A model generated the notes under the pieces. The model searched no databases and was not told the origin of the DNA. It saw only the letters and a list, made by a program, of their open reading frames with translations. The position numbers were made by a program, and so were the translations under genes. From assembly GCA_902827055.1 (NCBI GenBank), contig CADEHD010000091.1, forward strand, positions 1 through 7,737: a stretch of DNA of 7,737 nt, in the 5' to 3' direction. Shown in pieces: positions 1-7,032 of the stretch (the first letter of the stretch is position 1; the number at the start of each line of letters is the position of its first letter). The DNA comes from an uncultured Chloroflexota bacterium (GTDB lineage: Bacteria > Chloroflexota > Dehalococcoidia > UBA2979).

Positions 1-1
1 G

Positions 2-1525
2 AAGCTCGTGCACTTCGGCAACGGGAACTCCATCCTCGGGAACATCAAGTGGCACCACGACGTGGTGCACAACACGCTGCCGAAGATCGACGCCATCTTC
101 GTGCAGGAGTGGTGGTGGACCGCCTCGTGCGAGTACGCGGACATCGTCTTCCCGGTCGACAGCTGGGGAGAGTTCAAGCACGTCGACGCATCGGCGTCCT
201 GCACGAACCCGTTCCTGCACATGTTCCCGCGGTCGCCGCTGCGTCGTATCCACGACACGCGGTCGGACATCGAGGTGCTCGGCGACATCTCGAAGCGGCT
301 CACGGCGATCACCGGCGACCAGCGCTTCGCCAACCACTGGAAGTTCGTGGCGGACGACCGCACGGACCTGTACCTGCAGCGCATCTTCGACGCGAGCAGC
401 ACGACCCGCGGCTATCGAGTCGACGCCCTGGAGAAGCTGGCGCAGCAGGGGATCCCTGCGCTGATGAACTTCCGCACGTACCCGCGGCAGGGAGGCTGGG
501 AACAGCGGTTCGAGAGCAAGCCCTGGTACAACCGCACCGGCCGCCTCGAGTTCTACCGCGACGAGCCGGAGTTCATCGAGCACGGTGAGAACCTGCCCGT
601 GCACCGCGAGCCGATCGACTCCACGTTCTACGAGCCGAACGTGATCCTCGCGAAGCCGAACCCGATGATCCAGCCGCAGGGCCCGGAGGCCTACGGACTC
701 CGCCGCGACGACCTGTCGACGGAGACGCGCCAGGTGCGCAACGTCGTGAAGTCCTGGTCCGAGCTGAAGGTCACCAAGCACCCGCTGGCGGCGAAGGACC
801 CGAACTTCAAGTTCATCTTCATTACCCCCAAGTACCGCCATGGCGCGCACACCACACCGGTCGATCTTGACTGGATGTCCTACATGTTCGGTCCGTTCGG
901 CGACATGTACCGGCACGACAGGCGCATGCCGTGGGTTGGCGAGGGCTACCTGGAGATCAACCCGAACGACGCCAGGGCGCTCGGCATCGAGGACGGCGAC
1001 TACATCTGGTTCGACGCCGACCCGGAGGACCGCCCGTACCGCGGCTGGAAGAAGGACGACCCCGACTACGAGGTGTCTCGTGGCATGGCGCGGGCTCGCT
1101 ACAACAACGCGATGCAGCCCGGCGTGACCCGCATGTGGTTCCACATGTACGTGGCGACGAAGGGCTCGGTGCGCGGGCAGAAGGAGCGCCCGGACGGCCT
1201 CGCGAAGAACCCGGACACCAATTACCAGTCGCACTTCCGGCACGGCAGCCACCAGAGCGGCACGCGCGCGTGGCTCAAGCCGACCCTCCAGACCGAGTCG
1301 CTGGTCCGCAAGCCCTACTTCGGCCAGAACATCGGCACCGGCTTCGAGGGCGACGTGCACTCGGTGGTCGGCGCGCCCAAGGAGGCCTTCATCAAGATCG
1401 AGAAGGCCGAGGACGGCGGACTGGGCGGCAAGGGCAAGTGGCGGCCGGTAACGCGTGGGCTGCGCCCGGGCAGCGAGTCGGACGTGATGAAGAAGTACCT
1501 CAGCGGCGGCTTCTACCAGGCCTAG
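2..1525 (+). CDS. nxrA: Nitrite oxidoreductase/nitrate reductase-type molybdoenzyme, alpha (catalytic) subunit, C-terminal part
   Basis: This is the C-terminal portion (about 507 residues) of a bis-MGD molybdenum catalytic subunit; the reading frame is open to the left edge, so the start lies outside and the GTG at 8 is an internal valine. Family members run to roughly 1,100 residues, so about half is missing, including the N-terminal Fe-S motif, the Mo-ligand region and any signal peptide. Visible landmarks are the WWWTASCEYADIVFPVDSW block (about 110-166), typical of the NarG/NxrA pterin-binding region, and the C-terminal molybdopterin-dinucleotide-binding domain beginning with TPKYRHGAHTTPVD (824-865). 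RHGSHQS and VGAPKEAF further on match my memory of Nitrospira NxrA better than that of E. coli NarG. It is followed by its beta, gamma and chaperone genes. The enzyme would interconvert nitrite and nitrate or reduce a related oxyanion; direction and exact substrate are inference. Family call is firm, the Nxr label is moderate. Confidence 0.85.
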   Translation, partial: KLVHFGNGNSILGNIKWHHDVVHNTLPKIDAIFVQEWWWTASCEYADIVFPVDSWGEFKHVDASASCTNPFLHMFPRSPLRRIHDTRSDIEVLGDISKRLTAITGDQRFANHWKFVADDRTDLYLQRIFDASSTTRGYRVDALEKLAQQGIPALMNFRTYPRQGGWEQRFESKPWYNRTGRLEFYRDEPEFIEHGENLPVHREPIDSTFYEPNVILAKPNPMIQPQGPEAYGLRRDDLSTETRQVRNVVKSWSELKVTKHPLAAKDPNFKFIFITPKYRHGAHTTPVDLDWMSYMFGPFGDMYRHDRRMPWVGEGYLEINPNDARALGIEDGDYIWFDADPEDRPYRGWKKDDPDYEVSRGMARARYNNAMQPGVTRMWFHMYVATKGSVRGQKERPDGLAKNPDTNYQSHFRHGSHQSGTRAWLKPTLQTESLVRKPYFGQNIGTGFEGDVHSVVGAPKEAFIKIEKAEDGGLGGKGKWRPVTRGLRPGSESDVMKKYLSGGFYQA

Positions 1526-1565
1526 CCCTCCGAGCCGCGGTCACTGAACCGAAGGGACGCGTTCG

Positions 1566-2699
<1,134 letters not shown>

Positions 2700-2715
2700 C
2701 GCTCCAGCAGTACGC

Positions 2716-2724
2716 GGAGAGGAG
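2716..2724 (+). promoter_or_regulatory. Ribosome binding site of the gamma subunit gene
   Basis: GGAGAGGAG ends 9 bases before the ATG at 2734. It decides the start: the same frame stays open upstream to 2575, but that extension overlaps the beta gene in another frame and would hide the twin-arginine signal. Confidence 0.8.
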
Positions 2725-2733
2725 CGAGCTCCC

Positions 2734-3657
2734 ATGACGACCGACGGACAGATGGACCGACGGAGCTTCATCCAGGCGGCCGGAGCGATCGCCGCTGGCG
2801 GCGCCCTCGCAGTGGGCGTTGCGGCGTACGTCGCGATGAGGCCTGGCGCTGCGGAGAAGCTGGTTGCACATCGACGCAGTGGGCCGCTGCCGATCGACGC
2901 CCCGAACTCGGAGGCCTGGCTCGACCTCGATCACTTCCCGGTGACCATGCTCATGCAGCAGATCACGCCGCCCCACCCGAGTGAACTCGCGGTGCCCGAG
3001 TTGTGGGTGCGCGCGATGCACAATGGCACCGACATCGCGTTCCACCTCGAGTGGGGCGACACCGTGGTCAACGACCTCGACAAGATGGTGGCGTTCCGCG
3101 ACTCCGTGGCGGTGCAGCTGCCGGTGGCTCCGGAGGCCGACGCCGCCGCGCCGAAGACATCGGTCACGATGGGCCTCGCGCCGACGCAGGGCGCGCCCGG
3201 GCAGAACGTCCACATCCTGCACTGGAAGGCCAGCTGGCAGTACGACGTCGACAAGGGCCGGCGGACCGTCAAGGACCTCTTCCCGAACATGCACAACGAC
3301 ATGACGCCCGAAGGCGTGCTGGGCGAGGCGAACGCCCTGGTGTTCTACCCGGGCGTGTTCGCCGGCAACTCCATGTCGGCGCGCGAGCGGAAGTCGCCCA
3401 TCGAGGAGCTGACTGCCGCCGGCTTCGGATCGCTGACGACGCACGAGAAGCAGCTGGCGCAGGGACGAGGGGTCAACGAGCGCGGTCGCTGGCGCGTCGT
3501 GGTCTCCATGCCGATGGACAGCGGCGACGCCACGAAGGCGACGGTCCGGGCGGGCGCGAGCACGCCGGTCGCCTTCGCGGTCTGGAACGGGGAGAAGGGG
3601 AACCGCGGCGCGCGCAAGCAGTACGCGAACTGGGTGCCCATGGAAGTCGAGGCGTAG
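2734..3657 (+). CDS. Heme b-binding gamma subunit (EbdC/DdhC/NxrC-like) with twin-arginine signal
   Basis: This 307-residue protein resembles the gamma subunit of ethylbenzene dehydrogenase, dimethylsulfide dehydrogenase and selenate reductase, a beta-sandwich domain binding one heme b and passing electrons to or from a periplasmic carrier. The N-terminus has DRRSFIQ (residues 8-14), close to the twin-arginine consensus, then a hydrophobic stretch to about residue 35 without a clear cleavage site, so it could be an uncleaved anchor. Family landmarks are the DSVAVQLPV strand (123-131), TMG (145-147), HILHWKASW (160-168), the SPIEELTAAGFGSLTT segment (221-236) and FAVWNG near the end. Methionine and lysine ligate the heme in ethylbenzene dehydrogenase; Met146 and Lys220 are the candidates here by position, which is inference. 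It contains no CXXCH, so it is not a c-type cytochrome. It lies 34 bases after beta and its stop abuts the chaperone start. Confidence 0.82.
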   Translation: MTTDGQMDRRSFIQAAGAIAAGGALAVGVAAYVAMRPGAAEKLVAHRRSGPLPIDAPNSEAWLDLDHFPVTMLMQQITPPHPSELAVPELWVRAMHNGTDIAFHLEWGDTVVNDLDKMVAFRDSVAVQLPVAPEADAAAPKTSVTMGLAPTQGAPGQNVHILHWKASWQYDVDKGRRTVKDLFPNMHNDMTPEGVLGEANALVFYPGVFAGNSMSARERKSPIEELTAAGFGSLTTHEKQLAQGRGVNERGRWRVVVSMPMDSGDATKATVRAGASTPVAFAVWNGEKGNRGARKQYANWVPMEVEA

Positions 3658-4503
3658 ATGACCACCACCGAGCAGACCACATTGGGCTGGGCCGGTCTCC
3701 GCGAGGCCGGGATCCAGCGCATCCTCGGGCGGTCCGCGATCTACGAGTTGTTGGCGATCGGGATCGCCTACCCCACAGAGGCGTCCGTGCAGCGACTCGA
3801 CGACCTGGTCGGCGACCTCGAAGGGCACGCCATCCTCAAGGCCTACGGCCTGGGTCCGCGCCTGGCCGCGATCGCCGAGGCCCTCGAGGGCGCGAAGGTC
3901 GCGGATCTGCAGCTGGAGCACAACCGCCTCTTCCTCGGGCAGGTCCTGTGCTCTCCGCATGAGACGGAGTACGAGCGCGACACGTTCTCAAAGGCGTCGC
4001 AGCTGGCCGACATCGCCGGGTTCTACAACGCCTGGGGCCTGCAGACGTCCGAGTCGCGGCGCACGATGCCGGACTTCGTTGGCACCGAGCTCGAATTCCT
4101 CGCGATGGTGACCCGGCGCGAGGCCTACGCGGCGCTGCGCGGGTGGGCGAACCGTCGGAAGGTCGCGCGCGAGTCGGCCGAGGCGTTCATCCAGACACAC
4201 CTGGGTCGGTGGGTAAACGCGTTCGCGGCCGATCTCCGCGACGTCACAGCGGACGACGCGGCAGGCAGGTTCTACGCAGCCCTCGCCCGCGCCCTCGAGC
4301 AGTTCGTGGTGATGGATGTCGCAGCGGCGGGAGTCGCACCTGCGCTGCTGACGCTACGCGTGCCGCGGCCCGAGGACGACGAGCCGATGGCGTGCATGGA
4401 CGACCAGGTCCCCGTCGACGAGGACGAGCTCGCCGAGTTCGCGGAGTTCGAGTCGTCCCTCCCGCCGGACGCCGATCTGCCGGCGTTCCCCACGTTCGAG
4501 TAG
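3658..4503 (+). CDS. TorD/NarJ-family molybdoenzyme assembly chaperone (delta subunit)
   Basis: This 281-residue cytoplasmic chaperone is expected to bind the alpha subunit, hold it until bis-MGD and Fe-S clusters are inserted, and proofread it before Tat export; it is not part of the final enzyme. The all-helical TorD-type fold is supported by LEHNRLFLG (86-94), SPHETEY (99-105), ADIAGFYNAWGL (117-128), ELEFLAM (144-150) and HLGRWVNAFA (181-190). The ATG follows directly after the gamma TAG with no gap, and there is only a weak upstream Shine-Dalgarno, which suggests translational coupling. Residues 238-281 form an unusual tail with 16 acidic residues and no lysine, arginine or histidine. 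The gene order alpha-beta-gamma-chaperone matches ebdABCD rather than ddhABDC. Confidence 0.88.
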   Translation: MTTTEQTTLGWAGLREAGIQRILGRSAIYELLAIGIAYPTEASVQRLDDLVGDLEGHAILKAYGLGPRLAAIAEALEGAKVADLQLEHNRLFLGQVLCSPHETEYERDTFSKASQLADIAGFYNAWGLQTSESRRTMPDFVGTELEFLAMVTRREAYAALRGWANRRKVARESAEAFIQTHLGRWVNAFAADLRDVTADDAAGRFYAALARALEQFVVMDVAAAGVAPALLTLRVPRPEDDEPMACMDDQVPVDEDELAEFAEFESSLPPDADLPAFPTFE

Positions 4504-4504
4504 C

Positions 4505-4510
4505 GAAGGA
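4505..4510 (+). promoter_or_regulatory. Ribosome binding site of the MobB-FmdE fusion gene
   Basis: GAAGGA ends 8 bases before the GTG at 4519. It begins one base after the chaperone stop and supports a GTG start, since no ATG lies in frame close to the MobB P-loop. Confidence 0.7.
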
Positions 4511-4518
4511 CTAGTCGC

Positions 4519-5487
4519 GTGCCGCCCGCACTGCCCGTGGTCCGCGTGCTGGCCAACCGCCGCAACGCCGGCAAGACCTGGCTGGCCCGTGCACTGATCG
4601 AGGACCTGACGTCGCGCGGCTTCGCGGTGGGCGCCGTGAAGCACTCGCACCACACGATGCCCCTCGACAAGCCCGGGTCGGACACCGAGCTGTTCACCCA
4701 GGTGGGGGCGGCACGCGTCGTCTTCGTGGCTGCCGACGGCGTGCTCGAGCGAACGCAGTCCCCGGCGGAACTCGAGGCCGTGATCGACGATCTGCGCGGG
4801 CGTGTGGACATCGCCATCGTCGAGGGATTCAAGAGCACCGACCTCGGGGCGGAACTGCGGATCGACGCCGACACCGAGGTTGCGCGGCTCACCTCGATGG
4901 ATGGGCGGCTCATCGCGACGGCGCCGCGCGACGACGCCCGCCACTTCGCGAGCGCGATCGTGGACCTGTTCGAGATGGCGAGTGGCGGAGATCCCCGTCT
5001 CGGGGCGCTGGTGCGCCGGGCGGCGGCGCAGCACGGGCACCAGTGTCCTGGCGTCACGCTTGGCGTACGGATGGCGCTGGCCGCGGTCCGCGCGCTCGAC
5101 CTCGAGGTACCTGCGCCGCCGCGTCGCCTCGAGGTGACGATGGAGACGGCCCGGTGCGCAAGCGACGCGATCGCATCGGCGACCGGCTGTTCGCCCGGAC
5201 GCCGCGACTTCACAGTCGAGGAGCGCGGGATCATGGCCGCGCGCTTTCGGGATCGGGTGACCGGGCGGGTGGTACGCGTCGAGGCGCGCGAGGCTGCGAA
5301 GGAGATCGCGGTCTCGATGGTGCCCGGCGCGACCTCACGGCGGCACGCCCAGGCGATCGCCTATCGAGTCATGCCCGAGGACTCACTGCTCGCGGTCACC
5401 GTCCTGCCGCCGACCGGCGAATGTCGCGACAGCGCCTCGCTCGAGGGGACGCGGGCGGGCCATCGAGGCGCCCACGTCCACTCCTAG
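4519..5487 (+). CDS. mobB: MobB-FmdE fusion: molybdopterin-guanine dinucleotide biosynthesis protein B with FmdE-like C-terminal domain
   Basis: This 322-residue protein joins two molybdenum-related domains in one uninterrupted frame. Residues 7-150 are MobB-like: a P-loop ending NAGKT (16-20), KHSHH (41-45), the KPGSDTELF segment (51-59) and DIAIVEGFK (97-105), the last being a MobB hallmark. MobB is a GTP-binding partner of MobA in making the guanine dinucleotide form of molybdopterin. Residues about 157-300 match the FmdE domain, first named from formylmethanofuran dehydrogenase operons: HGHQCPG (172-178), LGVRMA (181-186), ETARCASDAI (209-218) and TGC (222-224). The C-terminal zinc-finger CXXC pair of some FmdE proteins is absent. 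The gene starts 15 bases after the chaperone, so it probably belongs to the same operon. A role in cofactor maturation for the upstream enzyme is inference; the biochemical role of FmdE is not settled. Confidence 0.85.
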   Translation: MPPALPVVRVLANRRNAGKTWLARALIEDLTSRGFAVGAVKHSHHTMPLDKPGSDTELFTQVGAARVVFVAADGVLERTQSPAELEAVIDDLRGRVDIAIVEGFKSTDLGAELRIDADTEVARLTSMDGRLIATAPRDDARHFASAIVDLFEMASGGDPRLGALVRRAAAQHGHQCPGVTLGVRMALAAVRALDLEVPAPPRRLEVTMETARCASDAIASATGCSPGRRDFTVEERGIMAARFRDRVTGRVVRVEAREAAKEIAVSMVPGATSRRHAQAIAYRVMPEDSLLAVTVLPPTGECRDSASLEGTRAGHRGAHVHS

Positions 5488-5867
5488 ACGGCGGCCAGAG
5501 CTCGAGTCAGTCGCTCGCGGGCTTCCCGGGCAACGGCCGCGACTTCTGGCGAGTCGATCATCGCCATGCCGACCTCCGGATCGAACATCGCAACGACGGA
5601 GCCGTCGCCGTCCGCGTACACCACCACGTTGCACGGCAGCAGGACACCGATCTCGAGGTCACCCTGGAGCGCACGGAGCGCGAGTGGTGGATTGCAGGCT
5701 CCGATGATCACGTAATCCCGGAAGTCCGCGTTCAGCTTCTCGGCGAACGTGCGCTTGACGTCGATCTCGGTGAGCACGCCGAACCCCTCCGCGCGGAGCG
5801 CCTCGCGCACCCGCCCGACCGCGTCCCCATAACTCAGGGCCACTCGTCGCTGCATGGCCATCGGCAT
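5484..5867 (-). CDS. DUF302 domain protein
   Basis: This 127-residue protein of the DUF302 family has no established biochemical function. Family signatures are FGVLTEIDVKRTF (29-41), the YVIIGACNPPLALRAL segment (52-67) and IGVLLPCNVVV (73-83). Cys58 and Cys79 sit in the two conserved motifs. Members are often reported near sulfur or metal oxidation and detoxification genes, which is only a loose hint. I chose the ATG at 5867-5865 because GGAGGG lies 7 bases upstream on the minus strand; an upstream in-frame ATG at 5927 would add 20 residues but has no comparable support and would run through a strong hairpin. The gene converges on the molybdoenzyme operon and its TAG overlaps the TAG of the fusion gene inside one CTAG. 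Confidence 0.85.
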   Translation of the reverse strand: MPMAMQRRVALSYGDAVGRVREALRAEGFGVLTEIDVKRTFAEKLNADFRDYVIIGACNPPLALRALQGDLEIGVLLPCNVVVYADGDGSVVAMFDPEVGMAMIDSPEVAAVAREARERLTRALAAV

Positions 5868-5874
5868 GGAACAT

Positions 5875-5880
5875 CCCTCC
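5875..5880 (-). promoter_or_regulatory. Ribosome binding site deciding the DUF302 start
   Basis: On the minus strand this reads GGAGGG, 7 bases before the ATG at 5867-5865. It favours the 127-residue product over longer in-frame alternatives and makes the upstream bases an untranslated leader or promoter. Confidence 0.75.
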
Positions 5881-5914
5881 GTCGCGTGCGTTACCTCGCA
5901 GCATCGCACGCGGC
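5881..5914. promoter_or_regulatory. Inverted repeat just upstream of the DUF302 ribosome binding site
   Basis: Arms 5881-5890 and 5905-5914 pair over ten positions, with one G-T pair and nine Watson-Crick pairs, around a 14-base loop. The core is CGCGTGCG against CGCACGCG. It starts next to the DUF302 Shine-Dalgarno, so it could be a leader hairpin that gates ribosome access or an operator. No T-run follows it on either strand. Confidence 0.45.
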
Positions 5915-5933
5915 GCACGAGTCGCATCGGGAG

Positions 5934-5960
5934 GTTGGACCGAGAGCGACCGGGACCAAC
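5934..5960. promoter_or_regulatory. Imperfect dyad in the divergent DUF302/enoyl-CoA hydratase region
   Basis: GTTGGACC at 5934-5941 faces GGACCAAC-like bases at 5953-5960, with seven of eight positions paired and one A-A mismatch, over 11 central bases. Its place between two divergent genes and its size fit a dimeric repressor site. It may be chance in GC-rich DNA. Confidence 0.3.
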
Positions 5961-6040
5961 GGGCGCGGTCGGGTGGTCGGTGAGGGGGCGCCGGCCGCTC
6001 GGAAATCCCTATGATGCGCCCGCCCGGAGGGCAGCGCCGA

Positions 6041-6046
6041 GAGAGG
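6041..6046 (+). promoter_or_regulatory. Ribosome binding site supporting the GTG start of the enoyl-CoA hydratase
   Basis: GAGAGG lies 7 bases before the GTG at 6054. The start gives MDYQNILYEK, the usual position of the first crotonase strand, and no ATG occurs nearby in frame. Confidence 0.65.
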
Positions 6047-6053
6047 CAGGTCC

Positions 6054-6923
6054 GTGGACTACCAGAACATCCTGTACGAGAAGCAGGCGCCCATCGCCTA
6101 CGTGACCCTGAATCGCCCCGAGAAGATCAACGCCCTGTCGCAGGACCTGCAGCTCGAGGTCCGCGACGCGTTCGAAGACGCCGGATGGCACGACGACTCG
6201 ATCCGCGTCATTGTGCTCAAGGCGAACGGGCGCGCGTTCAGCGCAGGGTTCGACCTCAGCGGTGGTGGTGGGGGCGGCCCCTCGAACGCGCACACGATTC
6301 GCGAGCGGTTCATCCACGGCAAGGGGTTTAGCGCGTCGGCGTGGTGGGACGTGTTCTGGGGGAACCCGAAGCCGATCATCGCCCAGGTGCACGGGTTCTG
6401 CATTGCCGGCGGGTGCGCCACCGCCACCTTCTGCGACCTCCGAATCGCCTCGGAGGATGCGATGTTTGGGGCCCCCGAGATCCGCACGGGTGGCCCCTAC
6501 ATCCCGGCAGTCTGGCCGTGGATGATCGGCCCGACGAAGGCGCGCGAGCTCCTCTACACGGGCAACCTGATCGACGCGGCCGAGGCACACCGGCTGGGCC
6601 TCGTGAACCGGGTGGTGCCCCGCGACCAGCTCGACGAGGCCGTGCGGACCACGGCGCTCACGATCGCGAAGCTGCCCGCGCCCACCGTTGAGTACAACAA
6701 GAAGCTGATCAACATGGCGTACGAGCTGATGGGGATGCGCCAGGTCATCGAGCGGTCGCTGGAACTCGAGGCAAACGCGATGGCGAGCCCCGAGTCCTCG
6801 CCAGAGATCGCCGAGTACAACCGCTTGCGCACCGAGCAGGGACTCAACGCGGCGCTCAGCTGGAACGCCGCGCGGTTCCAGCAGGAGGACGCCTGGTTCC
6901 GAGGCGCCCGCCAGCGCACCTAG
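6054..6923 (+). CDS. Enoyl-CoA hydratase/isomerase (crotonase family)
   Basis: This 289-residue cytoplasmic enzyme of the crotonase superfamily most likely adds water to, or isomerises, an enoyl-CoA. Seen in the sequence: the oxyanion-hole segments AFSAGFDLSG (61-70) and HGFCIAGGC (113-121); FGAPE with Glu142 and KARELLYTG with Glu165, which align with the two catalytic glutamates of rat mitochondrial enoyl-CoA hydratase (Glu144 and Glu164). Both being present favours a hydratase over family members that lost one. The remainder includes AHRLGLVNRVVP (178-189) and a C-terminal helical region, making it slightly longer than the common 260. A run of six glycines (70-75) follows the first oxyanion segment. 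It stands alone in its transcription unit, with no other beta-oxidation gene visible, so the true substrate cannot be told. No link to the molybdoenzyme is evident. Confidence 0.9.
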   Translation: MDYQNILYEKQAPIAYVTLNRPEKINALSQDLQLEVRDAFEDAGWHDDSIRVIVLKANGRAFSAGFDLSGGGGGGPSNAHTIRERFIHGKGFSASAWWDVFWGNPKPIIAQVHGFCIAGGCATATFCDLRIASEDAMFGAPEIRTGGPYIPAVWPWMIGPTKARELLYTGNLIDAAEAHRLGLVNRVVPRDQLDEAVRTTALTIAKLPAPTVEYNKKLINMAYELMGMRQVIERSLELEANAMASPESSPEIAEYNRLRTEQGLNAALSWNAARFQQEDAWFRGARQRT

Positions 6924-6971
6924 CTAGGGGACGACTTAGGCCTCGGTAGGGGTTGTGCATCGCCGAGAAGG

Positions 6972-7003
6972 CGGAGGGGCGATCGATATCGCTCGCCCCT
7001 CCG
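6972..7003. terminator. Hairpin between convergent genes, possible bidirectional terminator
   Basis: CGGAGGGGCGA at 6972-6982 pairs perfectly with 6993-7003 (11 base pairs) around a 10-base loop. It lies 48 bases after the enoyl-CoA hydratase stop and 29 bases beyond the MerR stop, the expected place for a shared terminator. There is no U-run on either side, so it is not a textbook intrinsic terminator, although U-poor hairpins are common in GC-rich bacteria. The loop side holds a second, competing palindrome (GCGAT and ATCGC at 6979-6992). Confidence 0.6.
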
Positions 7004-7032
7004 TCGTGAGCCGCGAGCAGCATCGAGCGCCG

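Noticed and set aside
4555..4578. Apparently degenerate P-loop in the MobB half
   Set aside because: MobB proteins commonly vary at the first P-loop glycine and NAGKT/NSGKT forms occur in the family, so this is not evidence of lost nucleotide binding.
4272..5234. Minus-strand frame of 320 codons opposite chaperone and fusion gene
   Set aside because: Serine/arginine-rich antisense shadow with no recognisable domain.
5868..5927. N-terminal extension of DUF302 by 20 residues from an ATG at 5927
   Set aside because: A better ribosome binding site precedes the ATG at 5867, and the extension would be arginine/cysteine-rich sequence outside the domain.
5043..6014. Plus-strand frame of 323 codons across the fusion gene and DUF302
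   Set aside because: It overlaps two genes with clear motifs and is arginine/glycine-rich shadow coding.
6010..6015. TATGAT as a -10 box for the hydratase gene
   Set aside because: It is one base from consensus and suitably placed, but no -35-like sequence lies 16-18 bases upstream, so a single hexamer is too weak to call.
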